Origin: Terebella lapidaria
Lineage: Eukaryota > Annelida > Polychaeta > Terebellida > Terebellidae
DNA: 64,000 bases
Direction: 5' to 3'
Assembly: GCA_949152475.1 (NCBI GenBank)
Contig: OX424564.1
Span: 34,780,165 to 34,844,164 of the forward strand
This document shows, in pieces, positions 34,311 to 45,309 of the stretch. Every line of letters begins with the position of its first letter. Position 1 is the stretch's first letter. The notes beneath the pieces were generated by a model. It saw nothing but the letters and a program-made list of their open reading frames with translations, did not search any database and was not told where the DNA came from. The position numbers were made by a program, and so were the translations under genes.

Positions 34311-35561
34311 TTCAATGATATGTTTTATGCTTTATTATTCCACAGTAGGCTGTAGTAGACTAGATCGCATACCTGATCAATTGGACTTTTTCACAAATAG
34401 GCATCATGTCAGACTAGTAAATACACCTGCTCATCGAAATTGAAAAACAATTCTCGCTGTTAAATTAATAACTATATTTAGATGTACTCTACACTGTTGA
34501 CATCTTTTGCGAATTAGTAACAGTGATTCGATTATAATTTAATCATTATAATTAGTAATATCGATCATAAATTCAAATGCAAAGTTATCGTTGTGAACGG
34601 GATGTTTGTGTGTGCACGCCGCATATGATTGGTTGTATACATATAGTTGTATATAGAATATTATGTATAATTACATAATATTATATACATGTACCCTTAG
34701 AAGTTTGTTTGAAATAAACTCTTAATTTAACATCACATGTAGACTATATAGATACATGAAACAGCAGTATTATTCTAAAAAATAAATATACCACGGCACA
34801 TCACTATCATTAATATCTGTTGTACACAGACCAGTTACACATGTCGCATGGTACTTCCGATGATATTTGCTACCTCTGACATTTGCTTTGATGCTTTCTC
34901 CGATATACGTGTGCACCTGTTGACAATATACAGTTAGCAACGCCTTCAGAGACCCCCCCCCCCCTCCCAACTTCACCATCTATAGTTCTTTATCACAAAT
35001 CATACAAGACCAGGAAGAGCACACATTCTGAGGATATTACATATTCATCTATAGGGTTTATACATTCTTGCATGATATCGATGTTGCGAAACCTGTTTTC
35101 ACATCGAGACCGAGGGGTTAGATCTGAGTATGTTTCTACTGAAGCAATATGTCCATCCAGGGTCGTCTGGGCAGAGCGCAGCAAACATGCTGGTGCCGGC
35201 TTAAACAACATAGATTTGTGGTCACAAGTTAGACATTTGGAGATATTCTGTATATGTGTGAATTTGTTGGCTGGGTATGTGTATGACCTGTATACAAAAC
35301 TAGTGCGATATGTCATATCCAAACACACGACGAAATATCAAGCGTGACAAATTTGTCTGTGCGTCTGCAATTTTGCAATCTTGTTCCCGTCCTTGTGGTA
35401 AATGGTCGTAGGAATTATACTTGGTCGAGTGCATTTTAATGATCACTCTGTGAGATAACGATGTGACTATGTGAGTGAGCTACTGCTCACCCTCTGCCCC
35501 TTTGGTGACCGAGCGAGTCATGTAAAAATGAATACAGGTCGGTGTCACATGACTGTTTCAG
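34311..35561. other. upstream region of the FkbM pair, including a probable 5' non-coding exon
   Basis: A poly-C tract (about 34951-34966) and AT-rich DNA are present. The first FkbM coding exon begins just after an acceptor, so its 5' untranslated exon should lie within or above this stretch. I cannot place it. Confidence 0.35.
35560..35561 (+). other. splice acceptor one base before the FkbM copy 1 ATG
   Basis: A GTTTCAG acceptor is followed by a single G and then the ATG. The same arrangement (TTTTTTAG, G, ATG) occurs at 37681-37686. Confidence 0.65.
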
Positions 35562-35562
35562 G

Positions 35563-36513
35563 ATGCCAGACAAGCGCTTGATGTACGGGGGCCTGGCTGC
35601 CCTGATGATGGTCGCAGTGCTCTGGCTGTACGGAGTCAAGCCCCAAGCGGCGGTCTCCAGTGACGTGCAAACTGGCGAGGTTCAAGGTTCGCAGACAACC
35701 TCGGGCGGCCGTTGTCACGCCATGCTGGGATCGGTGGAGGAGTGGTCCCCACCGACCACTCCTAGGGAACTCCAAGACATGGATCAGGACAGTCCGACGC
35801 TTGTGTCTCACATCTGTGAGAAGTGGCTCCTCCCACCTTTCACGACACCATACCACCTCGCGTTTCCCAATAAACAGCACTACTCACAGAGTGGACAGTC
35901 CGAATTTGTCGACAGACTTCTAAAGAAGAAGGAGAATGGGTTCTTCATTGAGTGTGGCGCGGCGGGCGGAGAGGGTAACTCCAACAGTCTTTTCTTTGAG
36001 AAGCACAGGGGTTGGAAAGGTTTGCTTGTAGAGGCAAACCCTATGTCATTCAAGGCCTTGCTGAAAGTCCAAAGAAAAGCTCACATGGTCAACGCTTGCC
36101 TCAGTCCCACTCGGAAGCCTATGATGTTGGACTTCCGTGAAGCCGACCAGATCGGAGGTCTTGTGGACTTTATGGAAGCTGGCCACAAAAAACGAGTGAT
36201 GCATGTGAAAGGGGAGAGGGCCCCTATCCAAGTACAGTGTTTTCCACTGATTTCTATCCTCAAGTCTATGGGAGTATCACACGTGGATTACTTCTCTCTG
36301 GACGTGGAGGGAGCGGAACTCGATATTCTCCGCTCTATTCCTTTCAACGAAGTGAAGATTGACGTGTTTACGATCGAGTATGCTGTTAGCAATGATCGAA
36401 AGGCCACTGCCGACAAACTCGCGCAAATCAAAGACATTCTTGTGAATCAAAACGGTTACAAAGTGGAGCCTTATAAGTTGGGAAGAGAAGACGTTATTCT
36501 CTCCAAACTGTGA
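35563..36513 (+). CDS. FkbM-domain type II membrane protein, copy 1 (Star-like)
   Basis: The 316-residue product has a short basic cytoplasmic start (MPDKR), one membrane segment at about residues 7-25 (MYGGLAALMMVAVLWLYGV), then a lumenal part. Its methyltransferase-like FkbM fold shows a SAM-site loop FFIECGAAGGEGNSNSLFFE, GWKGLLVEANP and DYFSLDVEGAELDILRSI. The combination of signal anchor, HICEKWLLPPF and HYSQSGQ motifs resembles the animal Star family, which acts in the early secretory pathway on ligand trafficking; function here is inferred only. I chose the ATG at 35563, not the upstream in-frame ATG, because a TTTCAG acceptor ends one base before it and the same layout is found in copy 2. 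The coding region is a single exon. Confidence 0.85.
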   Translation: MPDKRLMYGGLAALMMVAVLWLYGVKPQAAVSSDVQTGEVQGSQTTSGGRCHAMLGSVEEWSPPTTPRELQDMDQDSPTLVSHICEKWLLPPFTTPYHLAFPNKQHYSQSGQSEFVDRLLKKKENGFFIECGAAGGEGNSNSLFFEKHRGWKGLLVEANPMSFKALLKVQRKAHMVNACLSPTRKPMMLDFREADQIGGLVDFMEAGHKKRVMHVKGERAPIQVQCFPLISILKSMGVSHVDYFSLDVEGAELDILRSIPFNEVKIDVFTIEYAVSNDRKATADKLAQIKDILVNQNGYKVEPYKLGREDVILSKL

Positions 36514-36813
36514 TCAAAACATTTGCCCAGGATTTTGTAAGTTTTGCCCACAGTACAGTGATCATGTGATGTTTTCATTTAGTTTTGGGTTACAAATGTT
36601 CATTTGTATGATTGAATACGCCTGCTACATGTGTTTCACGAATGTTTTTTCACTGTTCATAATATGACTATAAACAATGAACATAATTCGTATATAAATA
36701 TGTTGATAGATGTGTACATTGAATGCGTTGTAAATTTTGCTTACAGACATTATTTGTGTTTCAATATGTACCACCCTTGCGTTTTGTGAAGATTTCACAT
36801 ATATTTCATTGAT

Positions 36814-36819
36814 AATAAA
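36814..36819 (+). terminator. polyadenylation signal of FkbM copy 1
   Basis: AATAAA lies 300 bp after the stop codon in AT-rich 3' untranslated sequence, with T/GT-rich DNA just downstream. Confidence 0.55.
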
Positions 36820-37680
36820 TCGTTTTGTATAACACTGTTGGTGTTATATCTGGTTGATCATAACAATGGTCCTTTTATTCAATAGTACAGTCGTCCTTAT
36901 TTGGCGTTCACATCGCACGTGTGACGATCTGGTAGACCCTGCTTAAGAGTGTAGTCTGATACGAAACGTTCCTGCAAAACAACCTAACTTCACAACAGTT
37001 CTGAGTATGTATATGCATGGTCAAGCAGGAGTGTAGGATTAGGGATATTGAGTAGAGTAGAGTTATTAGTGTGGCGTTTATACTAGTACACCAAGGAAAA
37101 ACATAAAGTAAACAGGAGTATTGATGTGGTGTTCATCATAATACACGAGAAGAAGGAATGAATCGAAAGTTGTAGTTACATTTTTCATACTTTAGAAGAA
37201 GGATTCGAAGATAAAAAAAAAAACAGGAAGAGAAAAATCAGGGTTTGATGTTTTCATAGCACAAAAGAGAGGGATATATCAACATGTAGTTGTAGTGTAC
37301 CAGAAAGAAAGAATGTATTATCGACATGTTACCGATATTATGAGATTTTGATGACGATGTATTGATAACTTCACATCGATATTTATCTCCCATTGATAAT
37401 AAAGTGTTTTTTTGGCATCATCCATATACATGTAAGTTCAAATGGTTCAAACGATATATTGTAAAGATGAACTGATAAAATTCTTCAACATCAAAACCAG
37501 AACAAGTTGTCTTGTTCTAGCCTATCACTGCAGCATACATTTTATGTACTTGGATCCAGATCGTGGTCACTCTTTCATGGTCGTTTTACTATTCAGGGCC
37601 AAAGTTTATTGCTTGTACAGGAATCTCAAAGTTAAGTGCATTACGAATCTTAATGTTCTGTTCATGTTTGTGTATTTTTT
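36820..37680. other. spacer and probable intron between the two FkbM genes
   Basis: There is no coding signal. The 5' untranslated exon of copy 2 is expected here, since its coding exon starts right after an acceptor. An A-rich tract lies near 37216. Confidence 0.4.
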
Positions 37681-37683
37681 AGG

Positions 37684-38691
37684 ATGTATGATCGGAAGTT
37701 ATACCTGCCTTTGCTGTTCGTGCTGCTGATTGGACTGGTTCTGATGTATTACAGTCGCCAGCGATGGGCTGCCAGCCAGGATCAAGGGGCACTGCGAGAT
37801 CAGCCTCCGGCATACATGGCAGATAGTTTGGCTATGCCGGGACCTCAGGCTGCAGCGAATGTTGGGGAGCCATCAACAGACGAGAAGCGCTGTCGAGGCC
37901 CTCTGACCTCGATAGAGGAGTGGAGACCGCCGACGTGCCCGACTGAGATGCAGCAAATGGACCAGTCCGACCCCAACCTGGTCAGACACATTTGCGAGCA
38001 GTGGCTCCTGCCGCCTTTCACCGGCCCCCGACACTTACAGAACCCCAACAGACAACACTACTCTCAAAGTGGACAGTCGCCCTTCGTGGACAAGCTGCTC
38101 GGGGGCAGAGAAAACGGTTTCTTCATCGAGTGTGGTGCAGCCGGCGGTGAACTCAACTCCAACAGTCTGTTCTTCGAGAAACATCGCGGGTGGAATGGTG
38201 TACTAATAGAAGCCAACCCCAAGTTCTTCCGACAGTTGCTGGGAGTCAACCGACATGCTCACATGGTCAACGCTTGCCTCAGCCCCACACGGAAGCCTAT
38301 GATGTTGGACTTTCGTGAAGCCGACCAGATCGGAGGTCTTGTGGACTTTATGGAAGCTGGTCACAAGAAAAGAGTGAAGAGTGTGAAAGGGGAGAAAGCC
38401 CCCATCAAAGTACAGTGTTTTCCACTGATCTCTATCCTCAAGTCGCTCGGGATCACTCATGTGGATTATTTCTCTCTGGATATAGAGGGCGCTGAGCTTG
38501 ATATTCTGAAATCTATTCCTTTTGATGAAGTGAAGATCGATGTCTTCACGATCGAGTACGCTGTTAGCAATGATGGGAAGGCCACTGCAGACAAACTCGC
38601 GCAAATCAAAGAAATCCTTGTCAACCAAAACGGATACAAAGTAGAACCATATCCTCCTGGAAGGGAAGACGTAATCCTCTCCAAATTGTGA
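37684..38691 (+). CDS. FkbM-domain type II membrane protein, copy 2 (Star-like)
   Basis: The 335-residue tandem paralogue of the gene at 35563 has the same architecture: signal anchor at about residues 7-23 (YLPLLFVLLIGLVLMYY), a longer variable stem to residue 75, HICEQWLLPPF, HYSQSGQ, FFIECGAAGGELNSNSLFFE, GWNGVLIEANP, and DYFSLDIEGAELDILKSI. The C-terminal halves are nearly identical between copies; the stem regions are not. The start follows a TTTTTTAG acceptor and one G. Catalytic activity and substrate are unknown. Confidence 0.85.
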   Translation: MYDRKLYLPLLFVLLIGLVLMYYSRQRWAASQDQGALRDQPPAYMADSLAMPGPQAAANVGEPSTDEKRCRGPLTSIEEWRPPTCPTEMQQMDQSDPNLVRHICEQWLLPPFTGPRHLQNPNRQHYSQSGQSPFVDKLLGGRENGFFIECGAAGGELNSNSLFFEKHRGWNGVLIEANPKFFRQLLGVNRHAHMVNACLSPTRKPMMLDFREADQIGGLVDFMEAGHKKRVKSVKGEKAPIKVQCFPLISILKSLGITHVDYFSLDIEGAELDILKSIPFDEVKIDVFTIEYAVSNDGKATADKLAQIKEILVNQNGYKVEPYPPGREDVILSKL

Positions 38692-38944
38692 TCGGATCAT
38701 ATACATTTATGTACGCTCAATATCAGCTATGTGTTAGTGTGTCGTGATGTGGATAACTTCATCAGTGTGTAATTTATGTGGAGTATGTCTGTATAACTGA
38801 TCTGATATCCAATTTTCATTTTCCATTTACAGGTGTAGTACCGTGTAGAAATAATGTACATCTATGTAATTGTTTGTTACGTATTGTACATTATACATAT
38901 GTATGATGTTATCTTATTGGATCATTGTTCATGTAACATGTGTA

Positions 38945-38950
38945 AATAAA
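38945..38950 (+). terminator. polyadenylation signal of FkbM copy 2
   Basis: AATAAA lies about 255 bp after the stop codon, at a spacing similar to that of copy 1. Confidence 0.5.
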
Positions 38951-39489
38951 TATCATCTTGATACATCCAAACAGAACACTGCTATGCAGTCGACTTTCTT
39001 ACTTTGTATTCGACATAAATGACTTTTAACCAATCCATCAACATAATATGAGTGTTTTGTTATTAGAGTATGCCAGTTCTAGTGACCTTTGCATTCCAAA
39101 TAAACAACCGATTCATCATTTTTCAAAAATTAAGTTGTGTGGTCTGTCTGGTAAATCGTCCTCTGAATCAGACCCATCTGAGAAATGCGCTATGATTCCT
39201 GTGTTCTTGTTTTGGTCCTCTGTACCAATAATACTTCGCATGCATCCATATGACTGGCTTTTGTTGATATTTTACATTGGGGATTTATTGGTGTACTAGA
39301 GCATTAGTTCCATACATGAAATTATAATTGCGGTATTCATATTGGTCCACATGAATTTGTCAGTGAATATCTCATTTAAAAGCAACTTATTTTCGAGTGT
39401 ATGTAGAGATATAGGACATATAGCTATTGTTTCAGATCATATGTCCGATCGCATTCATGCAGTCGGTATGGATTGACAGCCGGATTCTG
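38951..39489. other. no gene seen
   Basis: AT-rich DNA downstream of the second FkbM gene; no motif in its open frames. Confidence 0.4.
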
Positions 39490-39614
39490 GGGCCTATTTC
39501 ACAAAGAATCTAAATCAACTTTAGCGACTAAAATAGGATTTAGCCTACTATCTACCATGCTAAATGCGGAACTTAGTCGGCTAAAGTAGATTTAGATTCT
39601 TTGTGAAATAGGCC
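39490..39614. mobile_element. short 125-bp MITE with about 36-bp inverted repeats
   Basis: Both ends begin GGGCCTATTTCACAAAGAAT and continue CTAAATC(A/T)ACTTTAG in inverse orientation, enclosing roughly 50 bp. It could fold into a near-complete hairpin. The target duplication is not clear. Confidence 0.7.
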
Positions 39615-40084
39615 CTGGTGTGGAAGGTTTTGTGGATCATACACTTCGAGCACTGTCCAGACATACAAAATCAAATCGCCCAAGATACAAAGCAGTTTAC
39701 ACCAACGACTCAATCAGTTTTACTACTTACTAATTTGTACTGACAACAGAGTATTACAACAGCACATGCCGATCGAAACCATCTCCAAATTACAAAATTA
39801 TTATCCGCTCAGACACATTTTCATTCAAAATCCCGATTTTGGTGAAAATAGGTGGGTTGATTCTCACCTCTGGGAACTCAATGATCCATGCACATGCAGA
39901 GTAGTTCTTGTCATACATTACCCGGATTCAAAAGTACATAAGTTTACACTCCTTACAAACGGCCTACCAACTGACTCCCAACAGTGTATATGCTGGAAAT
40001 GGGTTTTACTGGCATCCCATCATCAGAAAAAAATAGCCCAAGGGCTAAGAAAGATTACCGGACATTAGGTGTTTTATATTTTAG
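39615..40084. other. no gene seen
   Basis: A plus-strand open frame at 39766-40068 might be a retroelement remnant (VVLVIHYPDSKVHKFTLLTN), but I cannot assign it. Confidence 0.3.
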
Positions 40085-40460
40085 ATATTAGCTATTTTGT
40101 CCCGTGACCTCGAAATAAGATCAAGGTCAAGTTCAAGGTCAAGCCAATATTCATCATGTATCATTTTCTACATGTTCACAATTGATTCCCAAGCTGTAAA
40201 GTAATAATAAGCGAGATATAAGCCATTTTGTATTTTGACCTTGAAAATGAGGTGAAAGGTCAATTTAAGGTCGCCAGAAAATACAGCATATATCGTTTTT
40301 TATATGTTCACTGCTTTCTCAGCTGTAAAGTATGCGCCATTATGTTCTCTAACCTTGAAAATGAGGTCAGAGGTCAAATTCAAGTTCACCAGGATACTCA
40401 GCATAATCATTCCCTATGAGTTCACTATGGATTCCTAAGCTATAAAACAGGCTTTCCATA
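40085..40460 (-). repeat. satellite with a period near 130 bp, inverted block
   Basis: Reverse-complement units of the 17.4-21.1 kb satellite: CCTTGAAAATGAGGT, GGTCAAATTCAAG, ATGTTCACAATTGATTCCCA and TATAAGCCATTTTG recur about three times. Confidence 0.6.
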
Positions 40461-43400
40461 GCGAGAAGTGAACAAAGCAAAAATTTTCACGGACTATGAT
40501 AATGATGTTTTACCTATGATTGCATTAACACTGGTAGGAATATTGTCGATCGATTGAAGTGAGTGTATATGGTGACTGACAACATATGCTAATGTAAGAA
40601 TCAATCTATTACCACCAATAGTCAGATTTTGATGATGCAAATAACAAACGTAATATACAACATTTTGCAATAGAAACAAAGCCCGACCAAATAGTTTATC
40701 CGAAGACACACTGGCGTCATCAGGGGCAGACAATGTGTTAAATGTAGCTATTTCTACTGTACACATGATGGAATTAGTATACAACTGCGCAACAACCTAT
40801 GAAAATAATTTAGAAATCTGAAACAAACCCCATGGAATAAATATATGACAAGTTCATAAGAACCTAATCACAAGCCAGAAGGCTACTGAGATGGTGTTAT
40901 CCTCGGGGACAAATTTAACGTCCGCCAGCAGTAACACCGACTCAGTGGATTGAATGTTAGAATCAGAGCGAATTTGTCGTACCAGTAGCTGTATTTGCGG
41001 AATTACACTTTTCCTGTACTGGACATCGCCGTGACTGGACATCGCCGATTCGTGTTACAATCGTGAAACCGTGAAGTCCAAAACGCGGTGCCACGGACCA
41101 CCTGGTGCTTTGTGAATCTGCCCGCACGATAGCAGCGATGACGTGAAACTTGGTCAAAGTGGCATGATGCTCTGTGCCGCCTGCGAAGAAATTCGGTTCC
41201 TTGGCGACAGAGCACTACGGAAAACAACATTGGAGATCTGCAGAAGCGTCAGATCCAGAGATCTTCCTCCTGAGAATCAAACATCAGAGGACCACGACAC
41301 TTACATCAGAGGATGCTAAGATGCCAGAGATGCTGCGGGAGCTCTTGGTACGGGTTGGACAAGTGAGTGTGGCTATCAACCTCTTAGCATCAACTGTATA
41401 GAGACCAGAAGCACATCCGGCAGGATCCATTTTAAGTGGTATTTGGCGAAGGTTAATTTTCAACGAATGATATTTCATTGTATATAAATCTGGCGAGTTA
41501 TGTTTCTGTATTTGTGGGACCGTAAGTGGGGTACAATACCCCCTATATCGCCAAAGTTCCTCGTGTTGAATAATATTATCGTATTAATTGACAACCATAT
41601 CCTGTTTTGACGGAAATTTGACGGAAACAACTCCCGATTTAGATGGTACACTGTTTTGGAGCCTTGTGTCAAGAAATATGGCAATCCTGAAGGTATCAGG
41701 CTTGTATTATCGTGACCAGCGACCCTCTGAATAAAATACACGCTGTTCTATAAAGACGAATATGGACAACTTTCAGGCGGGTAAGGATGGGAAAATGCTG
41801 TTGCTAACGTTAAAATTACCGTCAAATATTTCTCAAATGATAATTGCTATAAGAATTTGCTGGTAATACATATTACAAGTACTTAGATCAACATTGCAAG
41901 GGCAATGAAGGTACATTAATTGTACAAATCATTCAAATCAGATTCAAGATCGGGATTCTATGAAAATTTTCTGGCTAAATTTTGCAAACTCAGATCTGTC
42001 ATATATCGTCTCACTTTCGCAACTTTGAAATCAGCCCATGTTGTATTTGCATAACATGTCACGTGACCAATAATGGGCGGGAATTTCAGGAAACATGTGG
42101 CTATAATGTAATTCTCCGTGTAAGTTTGTAGAAAGGCGTGTATTTATTGGTTTAAATGGCAACGAACATTTTCCGTCCACGTTTCTGACGTTCAACACAA
42201 CATCATATCTCTCCTTGTAGTGAGTTCTGTAAGCTGATACACCAGTAATAACCTCCGTTTGGTGGGCGATACTATGGTATTCTTCGTAAACGCACATGCT
42301 TTGGGCACGTTTGAGAAAGCCAATCACAATTTAGACGTGTCCAATAGTAATTTTCTCAGTCCCCTGTGAGAACGTGCGAATAGTTGACGGAAAGTTGCGA
42401 AATGAATCAGTATTTGACAGATTGTAGCTAACGAGTTTGGATATTTGACGGGAAATTGTGTACTTGAGAAAACTCAGCTAAAAGCATCACATTACTTTGA
42501 TATAGAGTTGAGATAACCAATATGTTTGAAAAATGTATGATTATGTAGTTTTGCACTTCCAAAAAATCAAACAAAAAGATTTAAAAAGCTGCATACTCAG
42601 TATGACACACGCATCTCACGTGAGAATATTTATGACGGAAATGTTGCTAATGTGAAAGTAAAATTTGACAGACATTCGCAACCTTTGATAGATTCAGTAA
42701 ATAACATCATACAATCCTCTATTTTGTTTTTAAAAAACCAATATGTTTGACCTTTGCCTGTTTCTATAAATTTTCTTTATCAAAAATGATAAAATGACCA
42801 TATATTGAAGCATTATGTTGTTGTGAACGAATATTTTTTGATGAATATGTTGTGAATGATGTTTTTTTGACAGATACGTTGTGAATGCTCATTCCATATG
42901 ACATATGCATCTCACGTGAGAATATTTATGAAGGAAATGTTGCGAACGTGATATTGTGAACGTGATAATGAATTTCCGTCAAATTTCCACCGTTCGCAAC
43001 GTGATTTGAATCAATTGTTTTTCTGCAAGTGCAATTTGTGTACAATATTACGTGTTGAGATAATATCTGAGATACACTCACGGATACTTGATACTTGGTT
43101 GGCAAGAAAAATACATTATGGTGATGTTTATACAACATTAATTAAAATATGGGATTTGACAAAAGAAACAGGTTTCTGTCAACGTTTTAAGGCATCTCCC
43201 TTTTCGGAGATTTTGCATTTTCACACATAATATTATTGCACGATTTTTCCCCTACATGGTATCTTGGAAAGGACAACTCATGTTTGTTTTTTCTAACATT
43301 CATTTCCAGTGTAACTGCAGATAAAAACTAGTTCCGTCAAATAATTTGTCAAAGTTTGCACAAGAAATATCTTTCAAAAACAAGTGTTTATCTGAAAATA

Positions 43401-43518
43401 GATGTGTAATTCAACTCAGATTTTTGTGCGTGTTGTACTCCTGGGTCATACACTTATCGAAAACAGGTTTATTCTTCACATATCATGAGATTTAAATTTT
43501 GAGGAAGACGGGAGTGAA
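40461..43518. other. unassigned DNA upstream of LINE C
   Basis: There is no supported gene. A plus-strand open frame at 41174-41401 lacks recognisable motifs. A direct repeat of about 45 bp (CATCTCACGTGAGAATATTTATGA) occurs near 42601 and again near 42898. Phrases such as GACGGAAATTTGACGGAA and GTTGCGAACGTG recur between 41610 and 43000. The 5' end of LINE C may lie here. Confidence 0.35.
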
Positions 43519-45251
43519 ATGTTGCGCTTAACGTGGATTCTGTCATCAATGAATAATGAAATCAAGCCCTTGAGAGATGAATTGGCCAAGGAGCGCAAGG
43601 AGCGCGCACTCAGGGCAGAAATCACCACAGAAAATGCAACTCTCAGATCTCGCTTAGCTGAAACGACAGCTGCCCTGCATAGTATGAAGTGGGAAAACCA
43701 CCGTCGCGGTGATATCCAGCAGACAGAGGTACTACTACTAGGCACAACCTACTACAGAGGTACAACCTACTCATAAACCCCTCACGTATACGCAGTGTTG
43801 ACGCCAACAAACTCCAGGATACAGATGTCAGAGCGATCAGTGGCTTGTCACTGGTAAAACTAAGGCGAGAGCTGGAAAACGTGACACCAGGAGTGTACAG
43901 CAAGATCTTTGTTGTTGCTGGTACAAAGGATGTGGACAGTGCAATGGAGAAGGACATCCTCGACGGATCAAGGATTTCCATGTTAAAACTGACGCCGTCA
44001 ACATCGACCTTCGTACCCTCTGTGATTCACTTGACGTAAGGTTTGCTGACTGTGATAACTGCTTTCTTCTGCGAGATGGAAGCATAAACAGTGCGGCCCT
44101 CGTAGGTGATGATGCTGGAAAGCCCCTTGTTAAAATTGGAATCAACTTTAAAATCAGCCAAATTTAGCATTATTGTTTGTTACGCAAACTTGAAAGTATA
44201 GCTCGAGATAGTGGGAATATACAGGAAATATGCACAGTTCGACAACAGATACTCAGAAAATTGGCGCTAATCGTGCATGAAAACAGTGGATAGAGAATGA
44301 TTGGCCTATTTACATTGCCGGCTGCCACAATATCTAGACAAATACCAATGACGTCATCAGACTGTGTATAGAACTCGCCCACAAGGCGGGCCGCTTTGAG
44401 GAAAAAATTGATGCGTGATTGACTGGCTCGAATTCGAATCTTGATTTGGAAACTCAATTTGGGCACGTAATACACATTTCCAGACCCAAATTCGTACGAT
44501 TTCTCATTCTATAAACAAAATAAAGCTATTGCAGAATGAATAAATTTTGTTAATTCTAAAAGTGATCATAGCTTCAAGCCAACACAACAACAGGAACCAC
44601 GACTCTTCAAAGGCAAGGATGATCCCTTATCGAACTTCTTCCCATGCCTGATTCACACGCAAGGCAGAAAATTCAACTGTGCAGAGCAGCTCATTCAATA
44701 CAGATGGGCGAGAATGGTCCACAGACATACTGTTGTGGAACAGATCATGAATACACCAGATGGACCAAGGGCCCATGCAGTTGCTAAGGAAATCCCATAA
44801 CTGCTCAGACCCACGCTGGATACAACATCGCAACGACATAGTCCATGAAGTAGTACTACTCAAGATGAAGCACTGCCCGGTGTTCAGAGATGAACTGATG
44901 TCTCTTCAAGGAAGACCTATCATTGAGGACACCCCAGACCCGTATTGGGGGCGCGGCCCATCTGGACACGGTAGTAATATCATGGGACGCATACCTGAGG
45001 CTGTGCGAGATGATGATACCATGCCTGCGAATGACCAACCCGATGACTGCGATCAGCAAGAACCCTCATGGAGTTACCCACGCCGTGCCCGTCGCCCCCG
45101 ACACTCCACAGGAGAGACTCGCCACCTGCCACAGCACACCAGCTACTCGTACTGCGGGGAGCGTAACCACACCACAACAGATGCAAGCATGGCAGCCCCA
45201 TCCAGTGTGACAGGTGTTGGTCATATGGTCACAAAAGTAAAATGTGTTTAA
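43519..45251 (+). pseudogene. LINE C ORF1: coiled coil + SGNH-like + NADAR + CCHC zinc knuckles
   Basis: The order, across at least three frames, is as follows. A coiled coil at 43519-43730 (ELAKERKERALRAEITTENA). An SGNH/GDSL-hydrolase-like domain at 43776-44130: VDANKLQDTDVRAISG, then YSKIFVVAGTKDVDS, then RFADCDNCFLLRDGSIN; the GDS block is decayed to NPS. A NADAR domain at about 44595-45015: FKGKDDPLSNFFPC, FNCAEQLIQYRWARM, WIQHRNDIVHEVVLLKMKH, and DTPDPYWGRGPSGHGSNIMG. Finally a CCHC knuckle CDRCWSYGHKSKMC at about 45206-45247, with a partial CGERNH knuckle before it. NADAR-family enzymes hydrolyse ADP-ribose-type N-glycosidic bonds. The family's Glu, Trp and Asp-x-x-Trp-Gly positions are all present. 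A frameshift near 44798 and the MITE at 44134-44573 break the gene. Confidence 0.75.
44134..44573 (+). mobile_element. TTAA-flanked MITE, copy 2, inside LINE C ORF1
   Basis: It is homologous over its full length to 26312-26741, with an AATTGGAATCAACTTT left end and AAAAGTGATCATAGCT right end. It is flanked by TTAA (44130-44133) and a mutated TCAA (44574-44577). It interrupts ORF1 between the SGNH-like and NADAR parts. Confidence 0.72.
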
Positions 45252-45309
45252 ACTAAGACAGAGCCAAAGAAGGTCTGGCCTTACTCCATTAAACTCTATT
45301 TTATGATAC

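Noticed and set aside
35542-35562. Upstream in-frame ATG that would add seven residues to FkbM copy 1
   Set aside because: The extension runs across a probable splice acceptor, and copy 2 starts at the equivalent downstream ATG.
35545-35880. Minus-strand open frame opposite the first FkbM gene
   Set aside because: It is antisense to a well-supported coding exon and has no family resemblance.
38203-38706. 167-codon minus-strand open frame opposite the second FkbM gene
   Set aside because: It mirrors the conserved FkbM exon; its length reflects codon bias of the sense gene.
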